Source: Anaerolineaceae bacterium (GTDB taxonomy: Bacteria; Chloroflexota; Anaerolineae; Anaerolineales; Anaerolineaceae). From it: a DNA stretch of 64,000 nucleotides. Positions within the stretch are counted from its first letter, which is position 1. Every line of letters begins with the position of its first letter. A program made the translations under genes and the position numbers. Where the stretch lies: assembly GCA_012839565.1 (NCBI GenBank), contig DUMZ01000019.1, positions 62,001-126,000 of the forward strand, given 5' to 3'. This document shows positions 25,892-34,323 of this stretch, piece after piece. Under the pieces are notes generated by a model. The model saw only the letters and a list, made by a program, of their open reading frames with translations. It made no database searches and was not told the DNA's origin.

Positions 25892-25899
25892 TTTTTTTT
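25861..25899 (-). promoter_or_regulatory. Putative -1 frameshift signal: A9 slippery run plus downstream hairpin
   Basis: On the minus strand the AAA+ gene reads GAT AAA AAA AAA GCG. A one-base slip back on the A9 run (25899-25891) enters the vWA frame. Four bases downstream CCCTC (25886-25882) pairs with GAGGG (25876-25872), with the zero-frame stop TAG in the loop; a competing stem GCTGA/TCAGC (25879-25875 with 25865-25861) overlaps it. This matches the layout of slippery-site signals reported in chlD-type chelatase genes. Transcriptional slippage or a homopolymer sequencing error are alternatives. Confidence 0.6.
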
Positions 25900-27000
25900 A
25901 TCGGAATCGTCCGGCGTGGCGCCGTCGTCGCCATCTTCTTCGGGATATTCTGTCACTGTGCTAAGCGCTTTTAGTCCGTCAATCTTCTCGTTGAGCGTTT
26001 CGATGCCCACACCGCTCTTACGGAATGGACCCGCCTTAACGCGATGGGGCAACGCCAACTCAGCCGCCAGACCGATATCCACCGGCGAGATGCGTCTGCG
26101 CCCGTCAAACGCCGCCTGGGCGCGCGCGCCTTTAAGGATGACCATATCCGAGCGGTGCCCGTCAACTTCCATTGATGACGTCAGCTCCGCGATTAAGGTC
26201 AGGTCGCGCTGAGTGTAGCTAACCTCATCCAGCAGGTACTGCGCGGCTTTGATTTTATTACTCAGTTCCTGCTCTTTGGGTGCCCACTTCGCCTGAAAAG
26301 CGGCGGGGTCGGCTTCAAAGGCGATGTTTCGGCGCATGATTTCAACCCGTTTGGCTTTGTCAAGAATGCCGTGGATATCCACCGAAAAAGCAAAGCGGTC
26401 CAAAAGCTGCGGACGCAAATCGCCTTCTTCGGGGTTCATTGTGCCCACCAGGATAAAGCGCGCCGGATGGCTAAACGAAATACCCTCGCGCTCAACCACG
26501 TTTACGCCCATGGCGGCGGAATCCAGCAGGATATCCACCACATGGTCATCCAGCAGGTTGACTTCGTCGATATAAAGCATGCCACGGTTCGCCGCTGCCA
26601 GCACGCCGGGCTCAAAATGACGCTCACCCAGCTGGATGGCGCGTTCGATATCCAGCGTGCCCACCACACGGTCTTCGGTGGCAGAAACCGGCAGGTTGAT
26701 GAAGGGTGTCTTGCGGGTTTCGGTGGGCAGGGGGTCCTCGCCGGCTTCAAGGCGCTCAAGGCACTCCGTGCAGAAGCGGCTTGGATGGGCTGGGTCACAG
26801 GCAAAGCGACAGCCTTTCACCACTTCGATTTCCGGCAGCAGGGCTGCCAGGGCGCGCGCCGCGGTCGATTTGGCGGTGCCACGCTCGCCACGAATCAGCA
26901 CGCCGCCGATACGCGGGTCAACCGCGTTGAGAATCAGCGAGCGCAGCATCATCTCCTGGCCAACGATAGCGGTGAAGGGAAAAATAAGGTTGTTGTTCAT
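25879..27000 (-). CDS. AAA+ ATPase, chelatase I subunit type
   Basis: ATG 27000 follows AAGGA by eight bases. The 373-residue product is a BchI/ChlI/CobS-like AAA+ ATPase: IVGQEMM start, Walker A GERGTAKSTAA near residue 38-48, the CDPAHPSRFCTEC insertion, Walker B LYIDEVNLLDDHVVD, sensor motif GTMNPEEGDLRPQLLDRF. It ends with an acidic tail (EEDGDDGATPDDSDKKK), which in D-type subunits is the linker to a vWA domain; here the zero frame stops just after the A9 run. Thus the short product would be an I-type subunit and the slipped product a D-type subunit. The large chelatase subunit (BchH/CobN) is not in the window. Confidence 0.92.
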   Translation of the reverse strand: MNNNLIFPFTAIVGQEMMLRSLILNAVDPRIGGVLIRGERGTAKSTAARALAALLPEIEVVKGCRFACDPAHPSRFCTECLERLEAGEDPLPTETRKTPFINLPVSATEDRVVGTLDIERAIQLGERHFEPGVLAAANRGMLYIDEVNLLDDHVVDILLDSAAMGVNVVEREGISFSHPARFILVGTMNPEEGDLRPQLLDRFAFSVDIHGILDKAKRVEIMRRNIAFEADPAAFQAKWAPKEQELSNKIKAAQYLLDEVSYTQRDLTLIAELTSSMEVDGHRSDMVILKGARAQAAFDGRRRISPVDIGLAAELALPHRVKAGPFRKSGVGIETLNEKIDGLKALSTVTEYPEEDGDDGATPDDSDKKKATL

Positions 27001-27063
27001 AAGTTCTGTCCTTTGCAAGACGGATTATAGCACGGCGGGTGCGTTTTTCAATGCTGGGTGAAG

Positions 27064-27095
27064 GGTTTTTAGATGATTCTTATCATCCTAAAACC
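27064..27095 (-). terminator. AT-rich hairpin past the lipoprotein gene
   Basis: GGTTTTTAGATGAT (27064-27077) pairs with ATCATCCTAAAACC (27082-27095) apart from one mismatch, with a 4-base loop. It lies 12 bp beyond the stop of the minus-strand lipoprotein gene and upstream of the AAA+ gene, so it probably ends transcription of the former, although no clear T run follows. Confidence 0.4.
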
Positions 27096-27106
27096 TATTC
27101 AGCGTT

Positions 27107-28306
27107 TCAATTCATAAAATCAATTTTCCTGAAGAACAGCGGCGCGGGAAATGCAGAACGGTTTATTTCCGTGATCAACCGACTTTCAAGCTTGCCATCA
27201 GCAAGATATAGTCCGTACAGATTCAAAGTCTCGGGATCAATGTAAGTCATATATGGCCAATTTGAGATATCTTTTTGAATTGTAGAGCAAGCTTCTTCAT
27301 TAATTAAGTTATCAGCTTGTTCATCAACTGCGTACTTTTCACCTGTTTTTAAGTCAATTAGGTAATCATGACCATCTGAAACAGAAAAATAATAACGCGT
27401 CTGGGTATGATTATCCCACCCAATATAAAAATCTTCTGCATAATAAATTTCTTCCCATGAAAGCGATTCGTCTTCTTCCGCGACAGAATAAACGCTTGAT
27501 TTTCCTTCAGATGACCTTGTAAACAAAGATGGATACATATCTCCTTCAAACCAATTCAAGTCAAGCAATTTCCAGGTTTTTTGCAGTTCAGGCATTACAG
27601 GCAACTCATTAATTTCGCCTGTTGTAAGATCAAAAATTTTTGGGATGTCAAGCTCGGTGAATGCGAAATGTTCTCCGTTTGGTGACCAGGCAAATTGGCC
27701 ATACTGACCCATAAATGCGAATTTCTCTTCACCTGTGTTTACATCTATCACATAATGGAAATGCCCACTCGCTCCATCCTGGTTTCCTAAATAGGCGTAG
27801 TGTAAATAACGGCCATCTGGCGACCAATCCAAACCATCTCTTATAAAACTGCCCCTATAACATTCCCCCCCATTAATCATTATTATGTGCTTATTAGGAT
27901 GCACCTTGCTGATTTGTATCGCATTGCTTCCATCAGGTTCCATAATCCAAACACTTGTTTCCCCAGGTAAATTTTCTTCTCGTTCAAGGTCAACTGAATT
28001 GGACTTTACATAAGCAATTAACGAATTATCTGGCGACCAGGTCGCATCCAGGTAATTATTTTCCTCATCGCCTAATAACAAGGTGAATGTTTGGCTGCGC
28101 GTGTTATAAAGTCCGATTCTATCTTTTCCTTTTTTCGAACACCAGAAATACGGATCATAAGTTTCGGTAATTGAAACCAAAATATTGTCAGTATTGAATG
28201 CATTTGTGTCTTTTTCGCCCTGCGAAACACATGAACTCAATACGACAATTAGCGCCATTAAGCAGAATAGCAATTTGTACTTGTTCGATTTTTGGAAACA
28301 ATTCAT
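27107..28306 (-). CDS. Lipoprotein with TolB/WD40-like beta-propeller
   Basis: ATG 28306 is chosen (AAGGAAGG upstream); the longer frame to 28348 overlaps the neighbouring gene. The 399-residue product has a signal sequence and lipobox LSSC, Cys26. Repeats such as ATWSPDNSLIAYV, LDWSPDGRYLHYA and FAWSPNGEHFAF are the W-S-P-D/N-G blades of a TolB-type propeller. It is AT-rich like the island at 20.6-24.3 kb and resembles the propeller lipoprotein encoded there. Likely surface exposed; ligand unknown. Confidence 0.78.
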   Translation of the reverse strand: MNCFQKSNKYKLLFCLMALIVVLSSCVSQGEKDTNAFNTDNILVSITETYDPYFWCSKKGKDRIGLYNTRSQTFTLLLGDEENNYLDATWSPDNSLIAYVKSNSVDLEREENLPGETSVWIMEPDGSNAIQISKVHPNKHIIMINGGECYRGSFIRDGLDWSPDGRYLHYAYLGNQDGASGHFHYVIDVNTGEEKFAFMGQYGQFAWSPNGEHFAFTELDIPKIFDLTTGEINELPVMPELQKTWKLLDLNWFEGDMYPSLFTRSSEGKSSVYSVAEEDESLSWEEIYYAEDFYIGWDNHTQTRYYFSVSDGHDYLIDLKTGEKYAVDEQADNLINEEACSTIQKDISNWPYMTYIDPETLNLYGLYLADGKLESRLITEINRSAFPAPLFFRKIDFMN

Positions 28307-28344
28307 TTTAGCCTTCCTTTTTATTGCAAACGATACTGAAATCA

Positions 28345-28914
28345 TCATCTTTCAGGTAAGATGATGACATCCAGGTAAGCTAACAGCGGTTTTGTTTTAT
28401 TTCCAGCTTCATCAAGCAGATATCCTTTCGATACAATTCTTACTGATGTAGCTTCCTTGATAAATTCTGATGGAATCACCATGATGCCCCCTGTCACGAG
28501 CTCAGACAAGGCAGGAACCGGCTTCACAATATATTCTTCCCGCAGATAGTTTACATGATTGTCAATAACAACCCATTCACAGCTGTCCTGCATAAAAATA
28601 TAGAACTTTTCAGTTTCCTTCAGGTCAAAAATAATTGGCGAAGTAAAACCAGTTAATATAACATCAAACAATAACTCATCACTAGCATAAAGGTGGGTCT
28701 TTTGTCCATTTACATAATCAACTGTTATCGTTTTATTGATGTCATCTTTGGCGGTCATCCCGACTTTTTCCAAAAATAGAGTTTCCTTGTTACACGCTGT
28801 TTTTTGCTGGCAAGCAGTGAAACAAAACAGAAAACCAAACAGAAATAATCCAACATATACTAACAGAATCATTTTAAAAGCGGGTAATCGTTTAGGTGGG
28901 TTTTTGTAATCCAT
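28345..28914 (-). CDS. Putative lipoprotein of unknown function
   Basis: ATG 28914 is taken as start (AGGAT seven bases upstream), giving 189 residues. A hydrophobic segment at about residues 15-32 ends in CFTAC, a plausible lipobox. The mature part contains short beta-like strands (ITVDYVNGQKTHLYA) without a recognised family. It is 39 bp upstream of the propeller lipoprotein and likely co-transcribed. AT-rich. In the 210 bp upstream, only a degenerate 34-codon frame is seen. Confidence 0.6.
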   Translation of the reverse strand: MDYKNPPKRLPAFKMILLVYVGLFLFGFLFCFTACQQKTACNKETLFLEKVGMTAKDDINKTITVDYVNGQKTHLYASDELLFDVILTGFTSPIIFDLKETEKFYIFMQDSCEWVVIDNHVNYLREEYIVKPVPALSELVTGGIMVIPSEFIKEATSVRIVSKGYLLDEAGNKTKPLLAYLDVIILPER

Positions 28915-29124
28915 TTTTCTATCCTGTCTGCTCAAAAATTTATCTAAGCCAGCATTTAAAGCTAATCAGATTCCAGTGCGTGGGTTTATTCCTTAGGCAA
29001 ATCATGCTCAACCCATGCTATTACACATTGATTTGATGGGAAGCCACCAATTATTTTATAAGCACGTACAAGCAGTATCTTTTTAACCACTGTGTTTTTT
29101 CTTTGCCATATACTGGTGCAAGCA

Positions 29125-29619
29125 CTAATTATCAGTTTGAGGTGTTAGTGTTTTTAGTTGTTCAGGTGTGTAATAACCGCAATCCCAAATATCAAGGTAA
29201 CGCAGATATACACAATTTAGTCCATGTTCATTATAGTCAAAACAGAGACTATATGGTTCATTCGCAATAATTGTTTTACTGGGTTGCGTTAGATAGACGT
29301 AATCACTTATTGGCCCATCTGGAACGTGGTTAATATAATTTGGAATTAACTCCTCCAATTCCTTTGGAGGCTCTAAATGGTCATCCAAATAAGCTTCAAT
29401 TGCTGAAATTAAAATATTACCAGTCTCAATCCCTTTATTGATATAGAAAGCCTCAATATCGTGGTTTCCAACCGATGTGGCTTTATACGATTCGTCAATG
29501 TAAAACACCGGTGTTTCAGTTATTGCTATAGAACTTGTTTCGATTTGCTTTGACGAGCAGGCTGTTAGCAAAAACGACAAGCCTATCAACATAAGCAGTG
29601 TTAATCGTTTTTTTCGCAT
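29125..29619 (-). CDS. Small lipoprotein of unknown function
   Basis: A protein of 164 residues with MRKKRLTLL start, hydrophobic core and lipobox LLTAC, Cys21. A segment around residues 65-110 (GNILISAIEAYLDDHLEPPKELEELIPNY, interrupted here for length) is reminiscent of the C-terminal part of pseudopilin-like proteins, where a helix is followed by a PxxLxxLxPxY motif. The call stays open. It is the outermost of three minus-strand AT-rich lipoprotein genes next to the mevalonate module. Confidence 0.65.
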   Translation of the reverse strand: MRKKRLTLLMLIGLSFLLTACSSKQIETSSIAITETPVFYIDESYKATSVGNHDIEAFYINKGIETGNILISAIEAYLDDHLEPPKELEELIPNYINHVPDGPISDYVYLTQPSKTIIANEPYSLCFDYNEHGLNCVYLRYLDIWDCGYYTPEQLKTLTPQTDN

Positions 29620-29700
29620 GATTACTTCATTACTTTCGAGACCGTTTCTATGCCACCTGTTCGAAATGATATTTATCCTATCCTGACTCTATTTTATCAA

Positions 29701-30873
29701 CTACTCAAATCTCGTCAGCACATGCGTGGCGGCGAGGGAGGCGTTGCCAGCAAGCGTCTGCACCATGCCCACACGCGCGTTGGGGATTTGGTTGGCGCCC
29801 GCTTTGCCCCTCAACTGCAGACTGGCTTCCAGCGCCTGAAAGACACCACTCGCGCCCAGCGCGAAACCGCGCGCTTTGTTGCCACCCATGGTCGCCACCG
29901 GCAAGCTGCCATCCAGCGCCAAACTGCCATCCGATGCCAGTTTCCAGGCCTGCCCGCGTGGCGCGGCGCCAATGGCTTCCAGCGAAAGCAAGGCATGCAG
30001 GGTGGTGATATCGGAATACTCAAAAAAGTCAAGGTTTTCCAAACTGAGCCCGGCGCGTTCCAGGGCGCGCTGGGACGAAAGCGCGGCCGCATCGAAAAAC
30101 AGGGGGTCGAGCCGGTCGTGCAGTGCCAGGCGGGAGTTAGCCACCGCTGAACCCGCCAAGCGCACCGCCTGATCGCGCAGGGCGGATGGCAGGCGCGAGC
30201 CACGTGTCAAAATCAGCGCGGCAGCCCCATCCGCCAGGGGAGCGACATCATAAAAATTGAGCGGGGGCTCCACCAATGCCGCTTTCTTATAGGCTTCGGC
30301 ACTTATCGCGCGCCGGAACATGGCATGCGGGTTTGCCACAGCGTTGGCATGCGCGATCATCGGGATTCCTGCCAGGGCATCACGCGGGAAAGCGTTTTCG
30401 TGCAGGTAACGTTGCAACAAAAGCGCGGCCTGACTGTTGGCGTTCATGCCAATTTCGCTTTCAAAGTCCGCGTCGAGACTTTGCGCCACAAGCGCGTCCA
30501 GTTCGCTGCTGACGCTATCGGTCACTTTTTCAATGCCCAGTACCGCCACCACATCAGCCGAGCCCGCCCAAATGGCGTTGGCAGCCAGTTGCAGTGCCAC
30601 GCCACCGGATGCCTCCGCGGCTTCAACGGTGAGCGCTTCAGCCTGACCGGCTAAGCCGACCTGGTCGCAAATCAAGGCGCCTAAATTCGCCTGGCGCGAT
30701 GCACTCGCCCCGAGCATGTTGGCCACATAAAGAGCCTGCGGAGCCAAACCTTGCGCGTCTTCAACAGCTGCCAAAAGCGCCTGCAGACCTAAATCGCGCA
30801 AGCCAAGATCCCAAAGTTCGCCAAGCGGCGTTTGGCCAATGCCTACAATAAAAACATCATCTGAAAAACTCAT
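29701..30873 (-). CDS. Thiolase-superfamily protein with altered active site
   Basis: A protein of 390 residues, full length for archaeal/SCP-type thiolases, starting FIVGIGQTPLG. At the place of the nucleophilic Cys (family pattern VExACASGG) it reads VEAAEASGG, so Cys is Glu. At the GHP histidine motif (family KARGHPxGATG) it reads KARGFALGASG, so His is Phe. The rest of the fold is intact. Its start shares one base with the HMG-CoA synthase stop, the same pairing as in archaea, where thiolase and synthase form a complex with a DUF35 protein. It may be a structural or non-classical partner rather than an acetyl-CoA acetyltransferase. Confidence 0.85.
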   Translation of the reverse strand: MSFSDDVFIVGIGQTPLGELWDLGLRDLGLQALLAAVEDAQGLAPQALYVANMLGASASRQANLGALICDQVGLAGQAEALTVEAAEASGGVALQLAANAIWAGSADVVAVLGIEKVTDSVSSELDALVAQSLDADFESEIGMNANSQAALLLQRYLHENAFPRDALAGIPMIAHANAVANPHAMFRRAISAEAYKKAALVEPPLNFYDVAPLADGAAALILTRGSRLPSALRDQAVRLAGSAVANSRLALHDRLDPLFFDAAALSSQRALERAGLSLENLDFFEYSDITTLHALLSLEAIGAAPRGQAWKLASDGSLALDGSLPVATMGGNKARGFALGASGVFQALEASLQLRGKAGANQIPNARVGMVQTLAGNASLAATHVLTRFE

Positions 30874-31970
30874 TATTCAATCACAATCTCGCCTCTAAAG
30901 CGAACATAGGTAGCGTAGTCAATTTCGGTGCGGCGCGCGATGTAGTCTTGGGTGCTCAAGGCGTTGTGGCGGCGTTGCAGGATAGGCTTGCGGACTTCAA
31001 TGATGAACGAGTCCGAACCCGCGCCAGAGCCGTAAGAGGTCATCAGGATACGATCGCCGGGCTGAGCGATATCTAAAATCGCGCTCAAACCAATCAGCGC
31101 GGAACCGGAATAGGTGTTGCCGATGCGCGGCACCAGCAAACCTGGCGCGATTTGCTCGGGCGTAAAGCCGAGGCTTTTTGCCACACGTTGTGGAAATTTA
31201 GTGTTGGGCTGATGAAAAACCGCCCAGTTGAAATCTTTTGCCTGATAGCCACTTTCGGCGAGGATGCGTTCGGTGGCGGCAGTGATATGCGCGAAATAAG
31301 CCGGCTCGCCGGTGAAACGCTGGCCATGTTCGGGATAAAAGGCATGCGCGCGACGCCAAAAGTCGGGCGTGTCTGAGACATAGGAGTAGCTTGCCACAAT
31401 TTCAGCCAGCGCGGTCTCGGCAGGGCCGATGATATATGCCGCGCCACCCGACGCGGCGGTATATTCCAGGGCGTCGCCGGGCTTGCCCTGGGCGGTGTCC
31501 ATGCCGATTGCCAGACCATATTCGCCCATACCCGAGCCAACCAGCGCCATGGCGGCGATCATGGCTTCGGTGCCGGCCTTGCAGGCGAATTCCCAGTCGC
31601 CAGCCTGAATGGAGCGCGGCGCGCCGATGGCTTCGGCAACGATCGTTCCACTGGGTTTGACCGCGTAAGGGTGCGACTCGCTGCCCACCCACACCGCGCG
31701 CAACTGACTGGCATCAATTTCGGCACGCTTGAGCGCGTTGCGGGCAGCTTCGATGGACATGGTAACCACGTCTTCGTCCAGTCCCGCCACGGCTTTTTCG
31801 ATAATCGGCAGGCTACCTTCGCCACCGCTCCAAATGCGCGCCACCTCTTTGGCGGGCAGACGGTAACGGGGCACATAGGCACCATATCCGGTTATGCCCA
31901 CGGGCTTGAGCGGTTTGTGGATATGGCTGTGTCGCGGATAATTGTGCGCATGATTGTTGTTATCAGTCAT
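30873..31970 (-). CDS. Hydroxymethylglutaryl-CoA synthase, archaeal type
   Basis: A protein of 365 residues. GITGYGAYVPRYR start, ESHPYAVKPSGTIV, the active-site Cys in FACKAGTEAM and the His in FHQPNTKFP are all present, matching archaeal HMG-CoA synthases rather than the longer bacterial MvaS. It condenses acetoacetyl-CoA with acetyl-CoA to HMG-CoA, the second step of the mevalonate route to isoprenoids. It overlaps HMG-CoA reductase upstream by 8 bp and the thiolase homologue downstream by 1 bp, so the three are one translational unit. Confidence 0.93.
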   Translation of the reverse strand: MTDNNNHAHNYPRHSHIHKPLKPVGITGYGAYVPRYRLPAKEVARIWSGGEGSLPIIEKAVAGLDEDVVTMSIEAARNALKRAEIDASQLRAVWVGSESHPYAVKPSGTIVAEAIGAPRSIQAGDWEFACKAGTEAMIAAMALVGSGMGEYGLAIGMDTAQGKPGDALEYTAASGGAAYIIGPAETALAEIVASYSYVSDTPDFWRRAHAFYPEHGQRFTGEPAYFAHITAATERILAESGYQAKDFNWAVFHQPNTKFPQRVAKSLGFTPEQIAPGLLVPRIGNTYSGSALIGLSAILDIAQPGDRILMTSYGSGAGSDSFIIEVRKPILQRRHNALSTQDYIARRTEIDYATYVRFRGEIVIE

Positions 31971-33243
31971 GTCTGTCTTCTTTCATTTCTTTTAGGATTT
32001 CCTGAGCGCGTTGGGCGTTGATGGCGTTTTCTCTGACCATTTGGTCTGCCACGTTTTGCGCCTGGCTGGCATTCGCGCCAGCTGCCAGCGCGATTTGGCG
32101 GGCGTGCAGGCTCATGTGTCCGCGCTGAATGCCCTCGGTTGCCAGAGCGCGCATGGCGGCCAGGTTTTGCGCCAGGCCAACCGAGACGATAATCTCGCCC
32201 AGTTCTTCCGCGGTGCGTACGCCCATGAGCTTTAAGTTGGCTTGCGCGGTTGGATGCACGCGCGTGGCACCGCCAACGATGCCCACCGCCATGGGCAGGG
32301 TCAATTTGCCATGCAGGTTGCCGTTTTCATCTTTTCGCCACTGCGAAAGGCTAGTGTAGCCACCATCGCGCGCGGCGTAGGCGTGCGCGCCGGCTTCAAT
32401 AGCGCGCCAGTCGTTACCCGTGGCAAGCACAACCGCGTCAATGCCGTTCATAATGCCCTTGTTGTGCGTCGCGGCGCGGTAAGGGTCGGCAACGGCGAAG
32501 GCCCAGGCTTCCAGAATGCCATCGCGGACAGTCTCGCCACTGTAGCTATCAAAAGCGAGCGTTTCCAGCGCGAAGGTGGCTTCGGCAGTCGCCAGACGTT
32601 TATCAGCCAGATTAGAGAGGATTTTTAGATGCACTCTGCCACCGGTCAGCTTGGCGACTGGTTCAGCGAGTTGCTCAAGCGCGGTGTTGATGGCGTTGGC
32701 GCCCATCGCGTCGCGGACGTCCAAAATGAGATGGATGACGAGAAAAGGCCCGATTGGTGAGCTTTGGACAAGGCGGGTTTCGATATCCCGCGCGCCACCC
32801 CCGCGCTGGACTAAACGGGGCGCGTTGTCGTTGACGATTTTCAGCAGGCTGTCTTTGTTTTCGTTGATGATTTTCGCGGTGGCTTCGGGGTCTTTCAAAT
32901 CAAGCAGCTGAAGCTGGCCAATCATCTGCTGACTGCTCATGCTGGCGGTGAAGCCGCCGGATTTTTGGGCAAGCCTGGCCATGAACGACGCGCCGGCAAT
33001 CACCGATGGCTCTTCAAGCACCATGGGCACCAAAACCGCTTTGCCATTGACCACGAAGTTTTGGGCGATGCCGATGGGCAGGCTAAAAACGCCCACCGCG
33101 TTTTCGACCATGGCATCTGCCCGTTCGGGGCTCAAGCCCTTTTGCGATGTGAACGTTTGCAAATCGCTGGCGGTCAGCGCGGTGTGGTCTTGCAGGTATT
33201 GATGTCGCTCAGTTAAGCTGAGTTGATAAAATTTCTTCGTCAT
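31963..33243 (-). CDS. mvaA: Hydroxymethylglutaryl-CoA reductase, class II
   Basis: A protein of 426 residues, the size of class II (Pseudomonas mevalonii/Staphylococcus type) reductases. Motifs: ENAVGVFSLPIGIAQNF, EEPSVIAGAS, HNKGIMNGIDAVVLATGNDWRAIEA (shown in parts) and the C-terminal GHMSLHARQIA with the catalytic His. It reduces HMG-CoA to mevalonate with NAD(P)H. It is the first gene of the mevalonate module; the later kinase and decarboxylase steps are not encoded nearby. Confidence 0.94.
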   Translation of the reverse strand: MTKKFYQLSLTERHQYLQDHTALTASDLQTFTSQKGLSPERADAMVENAVGVFSLPIGIAQNFVVNGKAVLVPMVLEEPSVIAGASFMARLAQKSGGFTASMSSQQMIGQLQLLDLKDPEATAKIINENKDSLLKIVNDNAPRLVQRGGGARDIETRLVQSSPIGPFLVIHLILDVRDAMGANAINTALEQLAEPVAKLTGGRVHLKILSNLADKRLATAEATFALETLAFDSYSGETVRDGILEAWAFAVADPYRAATHNKGIMNGIDAVVLATGNDWRAIEAGAHAYAARDGGYTSLSQWRKDENGNLHGKLTLPMAVGIVGGATRVHPTAQANLKLMGVRTAEELGEIIVSVGLAQNLAAMRALATEGIQRGHMSLHARQIALAAGANASQAQNVADQMVRENAINAQRAQEILKEMKEDRHD

Positions 33244-33337
33244 AAGCGCCTTTTATTATGCCCGGTTCAGGCATATGGCTTAGTTATAGCGGTTTGAAAC
33301 TCTAAAAAACTATCAGACTTGCCCAAAAAGCATCAGT

Positions 33338-34141
33338 TTAGCTAAATTTTGATGATTTTGCGTCCCTGATTTCAATGAGCAAGTCGCGCATTTGGGGGAA
33401 AATGACCGGATTGGCGGCCAAAATGTCCACACTGCCTTCCAGCAAATTCGCTTCGCCAAAGAGTCCTTCCACTTTACCACCCGCTTCGCGCACGAGCAGG
33501 ATACCGGCCGCGACATCCCAGGGGTTTAGGGCGATTTCCCAAAAGCCTTCCGCGCGTCCGGCGGCGACATAAGCCAGGTCCAGCGCTGCCGAGCCCAAAC
33601 GCCGAATGGTTTGGCTGTGACGCGCCATATGGATAAAGTAATCCATGTTGGAGCGTGGTGTGTCAATTAAGGAATGTCTGAAACCGGTAATTAAAAGCGA
33701 ATCAATAAGCTTGTCGATTTTTGAGACTTGGATTGGCTTGCCATTGAGCCAGGCGCCTTTGCCTTTTTCCGCGCTGAACAGTTCGTCCATCTCGGGGCAA
33801 TAAATGACGCCCAGCTGAAGTTCGCCTTCAAAGGCATAGGCAATAGAGATGCTATACTCTGGCAAGCCATGCGCGTAGTTTAAGGTGCCGTCGATGGGGT
33901 CGATATACCAGCGGTGCGCGCCATCCTTTTGGTGCATGCCGGTTTCTTCACCTAAAACAGTGTGCTTTGGAAAGTTTGTTGCCACCTGGTCTAGCAAGTA
34001 AGCTTCAATCGCCTTATCGGCACGGGTCACCAGGTCGGCAAGCCCTTTTTGTTCGATATCCAGGTCTTCCTTGCGCATTTCGATGGCCATCTGTCCGACA
34101 GTTCGCGCCCATGATTTTATTTGCTCTAATTGCGGTTTCAT
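33338..34141 (-). CDS. Inositol-monophosphatase-family phosphatase (SuhB-like)
   Basis: A protein of 267 residues with the three metal-site signatures of the family: GEETG, WYIDPIDGTLNYAHGLPEY and WDVAAGILLVREAGG. It hydrolyses a phosphate monoester such as inositol-1-phosphate, or another small sugar phosphate, with Mg. AAGGA lies before the ATG. It stands alone, 95 bp past the HMG-CoA reductase start on the same strand, and could be the first gene of that transcript. Confidence 0.93.
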   Translation of the reverse strand: MKPQLEQIKSWARTVGQMAIEMRKEDLDIEQKGLADLVTRADKAIEAYLLDQVATNFPKHTVLGEETGMHQKDGAHRWYIDPIDGTLNYAHGLPEYSISIAYAFEGELQLGVIYCPEMDELFSAEKGKGAWLNGKPIQVSKIDKLIDSLLITGFRHSLIDTPRSNMDYFIHMARHSQTIRRLGSAALDLAYVAAGRAEGFWEIALNPWDVAAGILLVREAGGKVEGLFGEANLLEGSVDILAANPVIFPQMRDLLIEIRDAKSSKFS

Positions 34142-34323
34142 ACACGTCCTTGGTTTGTATAGTATGGTCTCTCTATTGTATCAATTATTAGCCCATCAGA
34201 GCGATTGCCGTCTGTAAAGTTTTCACTTTTATCCACATAAAAATTGCTGCTGGAACCGGAAGAAAACTGATAACTGTGGATAAGTTTTGAAAATCTGTGG
34301 ATAAAAGACTGGGCTATTGGGGA

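Noticed and set aside
24863-27000. Complete magnesium chelatase operon for (bacterio)chlorophyll synthesis
   Set aside because: No BchH/ChlH or other pigment genes occur in the window; I- and D-type domains alone also occur in cobalt chelatases and in proteins with other roles.
28986-29090. 34-codon minus-strand frame from GTG (KKILLVRAYKIIGG...)
   Set aside because: It reads somewhat protein-like, but it is short, lacks a ribosome site and has no recognisable family; at best a gene remnant.
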